DNA of 64,000 nucleotides from Zoogloea sp041908905 (GCF_041908905.1 NZ_JAYREK010000001.1:321091-385090); one strand, 5' to 3'. Shown: positions 10,044-18,998, numbered from the stretch's first letter. Translations and numbers: made by a program. Notes: generated by a model from the sequence alone, not told the origin.

Positions 10044-11051
10044 TCAGCCCAGATAGCCCAGCAACCGCATCGCGGCGGCCGAAGGGGTTGTCTGGCCGGC
10101 CTCGACGGCCGCCTGCAAACCGGGCAGATCCTGCTGTACCCGGGCGTGACTCGCGAACCGGGCCCGCAGGCCCTGATCGATCAGTTCCCACATCCAGGCC
10201 CGCGCCTGATGGCGGCGACGGGCTTCGAACTCACCGCTCCGCTGCATCGTGGAACGATAGTTTTCAATGGTATTCCAGAATTCGGCGATCCCCTGCTTCT
10301 GCAACGCAGAAAGCATCAGCACCGGCGGGGCCCAGTTGGGCGAGGCATGGCGCAGCATGCCCAGCGCGCTCTTGATCTGGGAGCGGGCCACGGTGGCCGC
10401 CTGGGGGTTGATGTCGGCCTTGTTGATGACGATCAGGTCGGCGAGCTCCATGATGCCCTTCTTGATCGCCTGCAGGTCGTCGCCGGCGTTGGGGAGCTGG
10501 AGCAGGCAGAAGATGTCGGTCATGCCTGCCACGGCGGTCTCCGACTGGCCGACGCCCACCGTCTCGATGATGATCACGTCGAAGCCGGCCGCCTCGCAGA
10601 CCAGCATGGCCTCGCGGGTCTTTTCGGCAACGCCGCCCAGGCTGCCCGCCGACGGGCTCGGCCGGATGAAGGCCTCGGTGCGCTGGGAGAGCAACTCCAT
10701 GCGCGTCTTGTCGCCGAGGATGGAGCCGCCGGTGACGCTGGACGACGGATCGACGGCGAGCACCGCCACCTTGTGGCCCTGGTCGATGAGGTAGAGCCCG
10801 AGCGCCTCGATGAAGGTGGACTTGCCAACCCCCGGCACGCCGGAGATGCCCACCCGCATGGAGCGGCCGGTGTGGGGCAGCAGGCCTTCCAGCACGCTGC
10901 GGGCGCGCTGCTTGTGATCGGCCCGCTGGGATTCGATCAGGGTGATGGTCTTGGCGAGGGGGCGCCGCTGCTCGGCGAGCACACCGTCGACAAGAGCCTG
11001 GTCGGCGGCGTCGCGGGGCAGGTTTTCAGCGGACATGGAGGTCGCGGACAT
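10044..11051 (-). CDS. meaB: Methylmalonyl-CoA mutase-associated GTPase MeaB
   Basis: A 335-residue G3E-family P-loop GTPase that protects and reactivates the B12-dependent mutase. The P-loop is GISGVPGVGKST (about residues 67-78), switch/Mg motifs are LAVDPSS and ETVGVGQSET, and the guanine-specificity motif is INKADINPQ. The ArgK/MeaB-type conserved segment around GDKTRMELLSQ is present. It is encoded 135 bp downstream of mutB on the same strand, which is the classical partner arrangement. A second in-frame Met five codons in (MSAEN) is an alternative start. Confidence 0.92.
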   Translation of the reverse strand: MSATSMSAENLPRDAADQALVDGVLAEQRRPLAKTITLIESQRADHKQRARSVLEGLLPHTGRSMRVGISGVPGVGKSTFIEALGLYLIDQGHKVAVLAVDPSSSVTGGSILGDKTRMELLSQRTEAFIRPSPSAGSLGGVAEKTREAMLVCEAAGFDVIIIETVGVGQSETAVAGMTDIFCLLQLPNAGDDLQAIKKGIMELADLIVINKADINPQAATVARSQIKSALGMLRHASPNWAPPVLMLSALQKQGIAEFWNTIENYRSTMQRSGEFEARRRHQARAWMWELIDQGLRARFASHARVQQDLPGLQAAVEAGQTTPSAAAMRLLGYLG

Positions 11052-11186
11052 GGCGTCTTCAGGAGCGGGGGCGCGAGAGTCGTCGTGGATGCTTCACGAA
11101 TGCGGATGGGCGAAAAAGCCGAAGCCCTTCGCCCATCGCGGGACACGTCGCCGACCGGCGCAGGCCGGCCGGCGTCAGGGAGATGC

Positions 11187-13349
11187 TCAGCCCTTCTTCG
11201 CGGCGCGGATCTGCTTGAGCACCTCGCGGGCCGCGGTCGGGATCGGCGTGCCGGGCCCGAAGATGCCGGCGGCGCCCGCCTTGTAGAGGGCGTCGTAGTC
11301 CTGGGCCGGGATCACCCCACCGACGAAGGTGATGATGTCGTCGGCGCCCTGGTCCTTGAGGGCCTTGATGATGGCCGGCACGAGCGTCTTGTGGCCGGCG
11401 GCGAGGCTGGAGCAGCCCACCGCGTGCACGTCGTTCTCGACCGCGTGGCGGGCGGCTTCCTCGGGGGTCTGGAAGAGCGGGCCGATGTCGATGTCGAAGC
11501 CCAGGTCGGCGAAGGCCGAGGCCACCACCTTGGCGCCGCGGTCGTGGCCGTCCTGGCCGAGCTTGGCGATCATGATGCGCGGGCGGCGGCCCTCTTCGGC
11601 GACGAAGGCCTCGATGTCGGCCTTCAGGGCCTGCCAGTCGTCGTTGCCCTCGACCACCGCGTTGTAGATGCCGGTGACGGCCTGCGGGTTGGCGCGGTAG
11701 CGGCCGAAGACGACCTCGAGCGCGTCGGAGATCTCGCCGACGGTGGCGCGCAGGCGCACGGCCTTCACGGCGAGATCGAGCAGATTGCCTTCGCCGGTCT
11801 TGGCGCACTCGGTGAGGGCGGCCAGGGCGGCGTCGACGGCGGCCTGGTCACGCATCGCGCGGATACGGGCGAGGCGCTCGATCTGGGCCTCGCGCACGGC
11901 GTGGTTGTCGATGTCGAGGATCTCGATCGGGTCTTCCTTGGCCAGCTTGTACTTGTTGACGCCGACGATGACGTCCTTGCCGGAGTCGATGCGGGCCTGC
12001 TTCTCGGCGGCGCACTCCTCGACCTTCATCTTGGCCCAGCCGGACTCGACGGCCTTGGTCATGCCGCCCATCGCCTCGATCTCCTCGATCAGGGCCCAGG
12101 CCTTGTCGGCCATGTCCTGGGTGAGCTTCTCCATCATGTAGGAGCCAGCCCACGGGTCGACCACGCTGGTGATGTGGGTCTCTTCCTGGATGATGATCTG
12201 GGTGTTGCGGGCGATGCGGGCCGAGAACTCGGTGGGCAGCGCGATGGCTTCGTCCAGCGCGTTGGTGTGCAGCGACTGGGTGCCGCCGAACACGGCCGCC
12301 ATCGCCTCGATGGTGGTGCGCACGACGTTGTTGTACGGGTCCTGCTCGGTGAGCGACCAGCCGGAGGTCTGGCTGTGGGTGCGCAGCATCATCGATTTCT
12401 GGCTCTTCGGCTCGAACTGCTTCATGAGGCGCCACCACAGCATGCGCGCGGCACGCATCTTGGCGATCTCGAGGTAGAAGTTCATGCCCACCGCCCAGAA
12501 GAAGGACAGGCGGCCGGCGAAGGTGTCCACGTCCATGCCGGCCTTGATGCCGGTGCGCACGTACTCGACGCCGTCGGCCAGCGTGAAGGCCAGCTCGATG
12601 GCCTGGTTGGCGCCCGCCTCCTGGATGTGATAGCCCGAGATCGAGATGCTGTTGAACTTGGGCATGTGCGTCGACGTGTACTGGAAGATGTCGGCGATGA
12701 TCTTCATCGACGGCGTCGGCGGGTAGATGTAGGTGTTGCGGACCATGAACTCCTTGAGGATGTCGTTCTGGATGGTCCCGGACAGCTTGTCCTGCGAGAC
12801 GCCCTGCTCTTCGGCGGCGACGATGTAGCCGGCGAGGATGGGCAGCACGGCGCCGTTCATGGTCATCGAGACGGACACCTTGTCGAGGGGGATCTCGTTG
12901 AAGAGGATCTTCATGTCCTCGACGGAGTCGATGGCCACGCCGGCCTTGCCGACATCACCGACCACGCGGGGGTTGTCGGAGTCGTAGCCGCGGTGGGTGG
13001 CCAGGTCGAAGGCCACCGAGACGCCCTGGCCGCCGGCCGCCAGCGCCTTGCGGTAGAAGGCATTGGACGCTTCGGCGGTGGAGAAGCCGGCGTACTGGCG
13101 GATGGTCCACGGACGGGCGGCGTACATGGTGGCCTGCGGGCCGCGCAGGAAGGGCTCGAAACCCGGCAGGGTGTCGGCGTACTTGAGGCCCTCGAGGTCG
13201 GCCGCGGTGTACAGCGGCTTGACCGTGATGCCTTCCGGCGTCACCCAATTGAGCTTGGCAACATCGCCTTCGGGGGCCGACTTGGCGGCGGCCTTGTTCC
13301 AGGCGGCCAGATCAGGTTGCGGGAAGGTCGGTTCTTTGCTGTTCGCCAT
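11187..13349 (-). CDS. scpA: Methylmalonyl-CoA mutase, single-chain type
   Basis: A 720-residue adenosylcobalamin enzyme that isomerises (R)-methylmalonyl-CoA to succinyl-CoA. It has an N-terminal TIM-barrel substrate domain and, beyond about residue 590, a base-off cobalamin domain. Its cofactor-binding sequence is KLGQDGHDRGAKVV (the lower-axial His motif DxHxxG), followed by the SxL motif (GCSSLAAGH) and the GG motif (FVGGVIP). The length matches homodimeric bacterial mutases that carry both domains in one chain. It has a good ribosome site (GAGGG) before the ATG. It is the first gene of the block and is divergent from the GntR gene, making that intergenic region the likely control point. 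Confidence 0.94.
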   Translation of the reverse strand: MANSKEPTFPQPDLAAWNKAAAKSAPEGDVAKLNWVTPEGITVKPLYTAADLEGLKYADTLPGFEPFLRGPQATMYAARPWTIRQYAGFSTAEASNAFYRKALAAGGQGVSVAFDLATHRGYDSDNPRVVGDVGKAGVAIDSVEDMKILFNEIPLDKVSVSMTMNGAVLPILAGYIVAAEEQGVSQDKLSGTIQNDILKEFMVRNTYIYPPTPSMKIIADIFQYTSTHMPKFNSISISGYHIQEAGANQAIELAFTLADGVEYVRTGIKAGMDVDTFAGRLSFFWAVGMNFYLEIAKMRAARMLWWRLMKQFEPKSQKSMMLRTHSQTSGWSLTEQDPYNNVVRTTIEAMAAVFGGTQSLHTNALDEAIALPTEFSARIARNTQIIIQEETHITSVVDPWAGSYMMEKLTQDMADKAWALIEEIEAMGGMTKAVESGWAKMKVEECAAEKQARIDSGKDVIVGVNKYKLAKEDPIEILDIDNHAVREAQIERLARIRAMRDQAAVDAALAALTECAKTGEGNLLDLAVKAVRLRATVGEISDALEVVFGRYRANPQAVTGIYNAVVEGNDDWQALKADIEAFVAEEGRRPRIMIAKLGQDGHDRGAKVVASAFADLGFDIDIGPLFQTPEEAARHAVENDVHAVGCSSLAAGHKTLVPAIIKALKDQGADDIITFVGGVIPAQDYDALYKAGAAGIFGPGTPIPTAAREVLKQIRAAKKG

Positions 13350-13543
13350 GGCTTGTTACCCTCGATTTTTGGGGCCACCGGACGGCCCGTGACGGTTCGA
13401 TCATATACGGCAGTACCGGCCGTGACCCCTGGCCACGGCCGGCTGTCGTGCCCTGCGCAGGGCATTTCTCCCTCCCTCTTTGTCTTGTTCGATCCGCCGG
13501 CGATGCCGCCGGACAGACCCGGGTTCAGATGCTGCGCAGGTGC

Positions 13544-13588
13544 TTGACTTGATATCCTGTAAATAATACTTTATCCATAATTATGGAT
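13544..13588 (+). promoter_or_regulatory. Promoter and palindromic operator of the GntR gene
   Basis: A -35-like TTGACT (13544-13549) and a -10-like TACTTT (13567-13572) are separated by 17 bp in a locally AT-rich stretch. Directly after comes a perfect 16-bp palindrome, ATCCATAATTATGGAT (13573-13588), covering the predicted transcription start and the first possible ATG (13583). Such a site suits autorepression by the dimeric FCD-GntR protein and could also reach the divergent mutase promoter. If transcription starts here, translation is either leaderless from 13583 or starts at the in-frame ATG 13634. Confidence 0.55.
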
Positions 13589-14305
13589 GCAATAGCTGAG
13601 TCACCTCTCCAACAAAACCCGTCACGCGAATCGATGAAGGCCGGCCGGATAGCCCCCCTAGCCCTGTACCAGGAAGTCGCGGAGCGACTGCGCCAGCGCA
13701 TTTTTTCCCACGAACTGCCGCCCGGCACCTGGGTGGACGAGCAGGCCCTGGCCGCCGACTACGGGATCTCGCGCACCCCGCTGCGGGAGGCCCTCAAGGT
13801 GCTCGCCGCCGAGGGTCTGGTGACGCTCAAGCCGCGGCGCGGCTGCTACGTCACCGAGATCTCCGAGCGCGACCTGGACGAGATCTTCACCGTCATGGCG
13901 CTGCTCGAAGGCCAGTGCGCCGCCGACACCGCCCGCAAGGCCAGCGAGGCCGACCTCGACCAGCTGCGCGCGATCCACGACGATCTCGAGCGGGCCGCCG
14001 ACGCCAACGACATCGACGGTTTCTTCGAGGCCAACCAGGCCTTCCACCAGGAAGTCCAGCACATCGCCGGCAACCGCTGGCTGACCCAGGCCATCACCGA
14101 CCTGCGCAAGGTCATCAAACTGTCGCGCCACCACTCGCTGTTCAGCGACGGCCGCCTCAGGCAGTCCCTCGCCGAACACCGGGGCCTCCTCGACGCGCTG
14201 TCCCGGCGCGATGTCGCGCGCAGCGAACAGCTGATGCGCGAGCACATCTCCAGCGGCCGCCAGGCCCTCGCCAAGTTCGCCGCCAGTCGCGACAGCACCA
14301 CCTGA
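13583..14305 (+). CDS. GntR-family transcriptional regulator, FCD (FadR) subfamily
   Basis: A 240-residue regulator. The N-terminal winged helix (about residues 27-95) has the GntR signature ERLRQRIFSHELPPGTWVDEQ, then GISRTPLREALKVLAAEGLV and the wing KPRRGCYVT. The C-terminal all-helical FCD ligand domain has metal-type histidines in FHQEVQHIAGN and AEHRGLLDAL. It is transcribed divergently from the propionyl-CoA/methylmalonyl-CoA block, which it probably controls in response to a short-chain acyl or organic acid; that target is inferred from position. An alternative start is the Met at residue 18 (13634), which fits better if the palindrome at 13573 is its operator. Confidence 0.85.
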   Translation: MDAIAESPLQQNPSRESMKAGRIAPLALYQEVAERLRQRIFSHELPPGTWVDEQALAADYGISRTPLREALKVLAAEGLVTLKPRRGCYVTEISERDLDEIFTVMALLEGQCAADTARKASEADLDQLRAIHDDLERAADANDIDGFFEANQAFHQEVQHIAGNRWLTQAITDLRKVIKLSRHHSLFSDGRLRQSLAEHRGLLDALSRRDVARSEQLMREHISSGRQALAKFAASRDSTT

Positions 14306-14362
14306 GCGCCCGGCAGCGGCCTGGGCCGCCCCACTCAAAAACACAGCCTCTCACCCATGTAA

Positions 14363-14396
14363 AAACCCCCGCCGAGCCAGGCCCGAGCGGGGGTTT
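14363..14396. terminator. Bidirectional intrinsic terminator between gntR and actP
   Basis: A 10-bp stem, AAACCCCCGC (14363-14372) paired with GCGGGGGTTT (14387-14396), has a 14-nt loop and lies between two convergent genes. The A/T ends of the stem give short U-tracts on both strands, extended by two more A residues at 14361-14362 for the minus-strand transcript. It can serve both the regulator gene and actP. Confidence 0.8.
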
Positions 14397-14432
14397 CTGC
14401 ATCCGGCGAGCCCCTCGCGGGGCCCGGCTGGC

Positions 14433-16097
14433 TTAGTGCGAGCTGGCTTCGGCGGCGCCGAAACCGGTCTGGGCACGGACGTACTGGTCTTCGAAGGCAG
14501 CGCGCTCGGCCTGGGCTTCGGCGCTGTTGTCGAGCTTCGACACGATGAAGGTCACCAGGAAGGCCAGCGGCATGGAGAACAGGGCCGGCTGGTCATACGG
14601 GAACAGCGCCTGGGCGTTGCCCAGCACGGTCACCCACACGGACTTGGAGAACAGCACGAACAGCACCGCCGCCACCAGGCCGACGTAGCCGCCGACGACC
14701 GCGCCGCGGGTGGTGAGGCCCCTCCAGTACATCGACAGGATCAGCACCGGGAAGTTGGCGGAGGCGGCGATACCGAAGGCCAGCGCCACCATGAACGCCA
14801 CGTTCATCTTCTCGAAGAGGATGCCGAGGACGATCGCCACCAGGCCCAGACCCACGGAGGACAGCTTGGAGACGCGCAGCTCCTCGGTCTCGGTGGCCTT
14901 GCCCTTGCGGATCACGCGGGCATAGATGTCGTGGGAGATCGACGCCGCACCGGCCAGCGCCAGGCCGGACACCACCGCCAGGATGGTCGCGAAGGCCACC
15001 GCCGACAGGAAGCCCAGCAGCAGGTTGCCGCCCACGGCCTTGGCCAGGTGCATCGCGACCATGTTGCCACCACCGATGATCTTGCCACCGATCTTGCCGC
15101 CCTCGAAGAACTCGGGGTTCTGGCCGACGATGATGATGGCGGCGAGGCCCATCAGCAGGATCACGTTGAAGAAGTAGGCCACGAAACCGGAAGCATAGAG
15201 CACCGACTTGCGGGCTTCCTTGGCGTTGGTCACCGTGAAGAAGCGCATCAGGATGTGCGGCAGACCGGCGGTACCGAACATCAGGCCGAGACCCAGGGAC
15301 AGCGCGGTGATCGGGTCGGGCAGCAGGGAGCCGGGGAAGAGGATCTTCTCGCCCAGGCTATGCACCGAGACGGCCTTGGCCATCAGGTTCTCGAAGCTGA
15401 AGCCGAACTGGCTCATCGCCAGGATCATCACCAACGTGCCACCGGCCAGCAGCATGCAGGCCTTGATGATCTGCACCCAGGTGGTGGCGACCATGCCGCC
15501 GAAGGTGACATACACCATCATCAGCGCGCCGACGACGAACAGGGCGATGTTGTAGTCGAGACCGAACAGCAGCTTGATCAGCTGGCCGGCACCGACCATC
15601 TGGGCCACCAGATAGAAGCACACCACGGTGAGCGAGGACACCGCCGCCATCGTGCGCACCTTGCCCTGGTTGAGGCGATAGGAGGTGATGTCGGCGAAGG
15701 TGAACTTGCCCAGGTTGCGCAGGCGCTCGGCCATCAGGAACAGGATGATCGGCCAGCCGGCGAAGAAGGCGATCATGTAGATGTAGCCATCGACGCCCTT
15801 GGTGTAGACCAGCGCGGTGAGGCCCAGCAGCGTGGCGGCGGACATGTAGTCGCCGGCGATCGCGAGGCCGTTCTGGAAGCCGGTGATGCCGCCGCCGGCG
15901 GTGTAGAAGTCGGACGCCGACTTGGTGCGCCCGGCCGCCCACTTGGTGATGAACAGGGTCATGCCGACGAACAGCACGAACATGCCGATCGCGTGGATGT
16001 TGAGCGCCTGCTTCTCGGTGGCGGAAATCGCATCACCGGCAAAGGACAGGGCCGGCGCCAGCAGGGCCAGCAGCGCAAGATTGAGACGGGCTCGCAT
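14433..16097 (-). CDS. actP: Cation/acetate symporter ActP
   Basis: A 554-residue sodium:solute symporter (SSF family) for acetate and other short monocarboxylates. A cleavable-looking signal segment (residues 3-20, ending SFAGDA) precedes about 13 membrane helices. Typical ActP stretches are DFYTAGGGITGFQNGLAIAGDYMSAA and RLRNLGKFTFADITSYRL. The start is the ATG at 16097, whose A is the last base of the yjcH stop codon (TGATG), with an in-frame GTG one codon earlier. It is cotranscribed behind yjcH as in most Proteobacteria. Its place beside propionate catabolism and an enoyl-CoA hydratase suggests a role in short-chain acid uptake. Confidence 0.92.
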   Translation of the reverse strand: MRARLNLALLALLAPALSFAGDAISATEKQALNIHAIGMFVLFVGMTLFITKWAAGRTKSASDFYTAGGGITGFQNGLAIAGDYMSAATLLGLTALVYTKGVDGYIYMIAFFAGWPIILFLMAERLRNLGKFTFADITSYRLNQGKVRTMAAVSSLTVVCFYLVAQMVGAGQLIKLLFGLDYNIALFVVGALMMVYVTFGGMVATTWVQIIKACMLLAGGTLVMILAMSQFGFSFENLMAKAVSVHSLGEKILFPGSLLPDPITALSLGLGLMFGTAGLPHILMRFFTVTNAKEARKSVLYASGFVAYFFNVILLMGLAAIIIVGQNPEFFEGGKIGGKIIGGGNMVAMHLAKAVGGNLLLGFLSAVAFATILAVVSGLALAGAASISHDIYARVIRKGKATETEELRVSKLSSVGLGLVAIVLGILFEKMNVAFMVALAFGIAASANFPVLILSMYWRGLTTRGAVVGGYVGLVAAVLFVLFSKSVWVTVLGNAQALFPYDQPALFSMPLAFLVTFIVSKLDNSAEAQAERAAFEDQYVRAQTGFGAAEASSH

Positions 16098-16432
16098 CAC
16101 TTCACCCCCTTCGCGGCGTCGCGGACGACTTCTTCGGTGATGGCGTCGAATTCGCCATTGGCGCGCTTGACGTAGACCGCCGTGAGCACCCAGAAGAAGA
16201 TGAACATGAACAATTCGGCGGCGATCCCCACGGTGAGGTAGGAGCCCTCGGAGAGGCGCTGGCCGATCAGATTGGGGTTGAACGCCACGACCATGAAGAA
16301 GCCGTAGAAGATCACCAGGACGACCACCGACAACAGGGTGGCAAAACTCGTACGCTTGGAGACGAGCTCGGTGAAGCGCGGGTTCTTTCGGATGCGTGCG
16401 TAAACCGCACTCTGGTTTGCAGTGCTCGACAT
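16097..16432 (-). CDS. yjcH: DUF485 inner-membrane protein YjcH
   Basis: A 111-residue DUF485 protein with two membrane helices (about residues 36-57 and 72-94) and the family pattern of a soluble helical N-terminus with NPRFTELVSKR. YjcH is the constant partner of ActP and is encoded directly before it. Its molecular role is unknown. A strong ribosome site, GGGAGGAAAC, precedes the ATG. The stop codon overlaps the actP start. Confidence 0.9.
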   Translation of the reverse strand: MSSTANQSAVYARIRKNPRFTELVSKRTSFATLLSVVVLVIFYGFFMVVAFNPNLIGQRLSEGSYLTVGIAAELFMFIFFWVLTAVYVKRANGEFDAITEEVVRDAAKGVK

Positions 16433-16594
16433 GTTTCCTCCCTTAGTACATCAGTGGATGTGGCGCGGACTGTCTGTTGGTTCCTCAGGGCAAAGACCCC
16501 AGACTGCCATTTCTTGGTGTTATCGATGGATGTGACGCAGGGCGAAGCCGCGCCGCAACGACGCCCGAGCCAGATGATATAACATACACAAGAC

Positions 16595-16614
16595 TCCATA
16601 CTACTGCGTATGGA
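16595..16614. promoter_or_regulatory. Inverted repeat between yjcH and the enoyl-CoA hydratase-like gene
   Basis: Seven-bp arms TCCATAC / GTATGGA with a 6-bp centre lie in the AT-richest part of the divergent intergenic region (16433-16658), 45 bp before the plus-strand gene. The half-site CCATA/TATGG is also present, with different spacing, in the palindrome at 13573. It is a candidate operator; no protein can be assigned to it from the sequence. Confidence 0.4.
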
Positions 16615-16658
16615 ACTTTTTTGCAGCGCAATACCTTTTTCACCCACGGAACCCCCCA

Positions 16659-17441
16659 ATGTCCGGAGAAATCCACTGCAGCCAGACCTCGGGCGTCGCG
16701 ACCCTGAGCCTCTCCAACCCCGACAAGCTCAACGCCGTGGACGCCGACATGTGGCGTGCCCTGCAGGCCCGCATGAGCGCCATCAACGCCGACCCCGAGG
16801 TACGCTGCGTGATCCTGCGCGGCGCAGGTGACAAGGCCTTTGCAGCCGGCGGCGACATCGAGGAATTCCTGGTCGTGCGCGCCACCGTCGACGACGCCCT
16901 GCACTACCACGAAGGGCTCGTCGCCGCCGCCCTCGACGCCATCCGCGCCTGCCCGGTGCCCACCGTGGCGATGATCCAGGGCGCCTGCATCGGCGGCGGG
17001 CTGGAGATCGCCGGCTGCTGCGACATCCGCATCGCCGGCGAGTCGAGCCGCTTCGGCGCGCCGATCAACAAGCTGGGCTTCTCGATGTATCCGGGCGAGA
17101 TGGCCGGCCTGCTCGAGCTCGTCGGCCCGGCGGTGCTGCTGGAGATCCTGCTCGAGGGGCGCATCCTCGGCGCCCACGAGGCTCTCGCCAAGGGCCTGCT
17201 GACCCGCGTGGTGGACGACGAGGAGGTCGAGCGCGAAGCCCACGCCACCGCCGCCCGCATCCTCAAGGGCGCGCCGCTGGTGGCCCGCTGGCACAAGCAG
17301 TGGGTGCATCGGCTGATGAAGGGCACGCCCCTGTCGGCCGACGAAAAGCGCGCCGCCTTCGACTTCCTGGCCACCGAAGACTACAAGGAAGGCCTCGACG
17401 CCTTCTTTGCCAAGCGCCCGCCGGTGTTCAAGGGGCGCTGA
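16659..17441 (+). CDS. Enoyl-CoA hydratase/isomerase (crotonase) family protein
   Basis: A 260-residue crotonase-fold protein. The oxyanion-hole segments are AFAAGGDIEEF and IQGACIGGGLEIAGCCDIRIA, as in enoyl-CoA hydratases. The second catalytic glutamate is kept (GPAVLLEILLEG). At the place of the first one (Glu144 of the rat enzyme, in FGQPE), this protein reads FGAPINKLG, so a plain hydratase reaction is doubtful. Isomerase, thioesterase-like or other crotonase chemistry is possible. It is divergent from yjcH-actP and converges with the next gene after 8 bp. Confidence 0.8.
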   Translation: MSGEIHCSQTSGVATLSLSNPDKLNAVDADMWRALQARMSAINADPEVRCVILRGAGDKAFAAGGDIEEFLVVRATVDDALHYHEGLVAAALDAIRACPVPTVAMIQGACIGGGLEIAGCCDIRIAGESSRFGAPINKLGFSMYPGEMAGLLELVGPAVLLEILLEGRILGAHEALAKGLLTRVVDDEEVEREAHATAARILKGAPLVARWHKQWVHRLMKGTPLSADEKRAAFDFLATEDYKEGLDAFFAKRPPVFKGR

Positions 17442-17449
17442 GCCGCCCC

Positions 17450-18118
17450 TCAACCCGCCTGCCAGCGGGCGAGCAGCGCGCCACGGTGGGGCACCAGCTG
17501 CGCCACCGCCACATCCAGCACCGGGCCGGTGAGGGTATGGCCGGAACACTCGGCGGACACCGCCACCGCGGTGCCGGCCACCTCCACCCGCAGTGGCCCC
17601 TGGTCGGCCCGCAGGCGGGTCTGGCGGTGGACGCTATCAAGAAAGATGTGGCCGTTGGTGAGGTTGAGCTCGCCGTCGATCCGCGCGGGCTTGCCGCTGG
17701 TGAGCACGGCGCTCACCGAGCACGGCACCAGCCGGTATTCGTTGACCAGCGCCAGCGCCTGGCCGCGCAGGTAGGCGGCGGCCTCCGCCTCGCCCGCCGG
17801 CAGGCGCGCGCCGGCCCGGGCGGAGAGGGCCTCCACCTCGGCGTCGGTCAGGTGGGGCGCCACCTCGACGATGCGCGCCGGCTCGACGCGGGCCTGCGTG
17901 GTGACCCGGGCATCCAGGTGGTGGTGATGCTTGACCACGCGGACGCCGACCTTGGCCATCTGCTTGCCGGCGATCATCGGCAGCCCCTGGATCACCGTCG
18001 GGCCGAGGGCCCCGGCCAGCGCGCGGCACAGCTGCGCGTGGTCGAGGGCGGTCAATTGTGTGGGGACGGCGAGTTCGAGCTCGAACTGGAGCCGGAGACG
18101 GACATTGGCGGCGGACAT
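17450..18118 (-). CDS. Conserved hypothetical protein, acyl-carrier-like compact beta/alpha domain not recognised
   Basis: I do not recognise this 222-residue protein. It has no signal peptide or membrane helix. The N-terminus (RLRLQFELELAVPTQLTALDHAQLCRALAGALG) is followed by a histidine cluster, VVKHHHHLDAR. The middle is an Ala-rich helical stretch, and the C-terminal half is strand-rich (RVEVAGTAVAVSAECSGHTLTGPVLDVAVAQLV). The four consecutive histidines could bind metal, but this is only a composition remark. The start at 18118 (MSAANV) is preferred; another Met lies nine codons upstream. Codon use is that of a real gene and it fills the space between convergent neighbours. Confidence 0.6.
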   Translation of the reverse strand: MSAANVRLRLQFELELAVPTQLTALDHAQLCRALAGALGPTVIQGLPMIAGKQMAKVGVRVVKHHHHLDARVTTQARVEPARIVEVAPHLTDAEVEALSARAGARLPAGEAEAAAYLRGQALALVNEYRLVPCSVSAVLTSGKPARIDGELNLTNGHIFLDSVHRQTRLRADQGPLRVEVAGTAVAVSAECSGHTLTGPVLDVAVAQLVPHRGALLARWQAG

Positions 18119-18185
18119 GGGCGCACCCGTACGAAGTCGGTGCATTGTCTTACGGCCGGGCCGCCCCGGCCTTGAGAGGCGGGAC

Positions 18186-18998
18186 TCAGCCCGCCAGCAC
18201 GGTGTGCAGCATCTTGGCCGACAGGGCGATCAGCAGCCCGGCAAAGACCTTCTTCAGGGTGGCCACCGGCAGCTTGTGGGCGAGCCTGGCGCCGATCGGC
18301 GCGGTCAGGCTGGAGAGCAGGCTGAGCAGCACCAGCGCCGGCAGGTAGACATAACCCAGGCTCCACTCGGGCAGCCCCGCCACGCTCCAGCCATTGATCA
18401 GGTAACCCAGCGCGCCGGCCACCGCGATCGGTAGGCCGATGGCCGCCGAGGTGCCGATGGCGTTGTGCACCTTGACGTTGCACCAGGTCATGAAGGGCAC
18501 CGACAGCGAACCGCCGCCGATCGCCACCAGCGACGAGATCGCCCCGATCACGCCGCCCACCCCGACCAGCCCGGCGGTGCCCGGCAGCTCGCGGGAGGGC
18601 TTGGGCTTGACGTTGAGGATCATCTGCACCGCCACGTAGGCGGTGAAGCAGGCGAAGAAGATCGCCAGCGGCTGGGTTGGCGCCCGCGACGCCACGAAGG
18701 TGCCGGCGAAGGTGCCGGCCAGCACGCCCGGCGCGATGCCGCGCACGATGTCCCAGCGCACCGCGCCGTGGGCGTGGTGGGCGCGCAGGCTGGAGATCGA
18801 GGTGATCACGATGCCGGCCATCGAGGTGCCCAGCGCCAGATGCACCAGGTGCTCCCGCGGGAAACCCTGGGCGGCGAAGAAGGTGGTCAGCATAGGCACC
18901 ATGATCGCGCCGCCCCCCACGCCGAGCAGCCCGGCAAAAAAGCCCACGAAGGCGCCGAGCGCCAGGTAGGCGGCCAGCCATTCGATACCGATGTTCAT
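18186..18998 (-). CDS. TauE/SafE-family (sulfite exporter-type) permease
   Basis: A 270-residue membrane protein with 8 predicted helices in two repeated halves. The TauE/SafE repeats are visible as GAFVGFFAGLLGVGGGAIMVP near the N-terminus and ISSLVAIGGGSLSVPFMTW in the second half. The family exports sulfite, sulfoacetate or related organic anions; this member's substrate is unknown. The ATG at 18998 overlaps the stop of the EVE-domain gene (TCAT on the plus strand), so they are co-translated. A second, distant family member lies at 23327. Confidence 0.87.
   Translation of the reverse strand: MNIGIEWLAAYLALGAFVGFFAGLLGVGGGAIMVPMLTTFFAAQGFPREHLVHLALGTSMAGIVITSISSLRAHHAHGAVRWDIVRGIAPGVLAGTFAGTFVASRAPTQPLAIFFACFTAYVAVQMILNVKPKPSRELPGTAGLVGVGGVIGAISSLVAIGGGSLSVPFMTWCNVKVHNAIGTSAAIGLPIAVAGALGYLINGWSVAGLPEWSLGYVYLPALVLLSLLSSLTAPIGARLAHKLPVATLKKVFAGLLIALSAKMLHTVLAG

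Noticed and set aside
17432..17449. GGGGCG/CGCCCC hairpin between two convergent genes as a terminator
   Set aside because: It overlaps the stop codon and has no U-tract on either strand; such GC hairpins are common by chance in this DNA.
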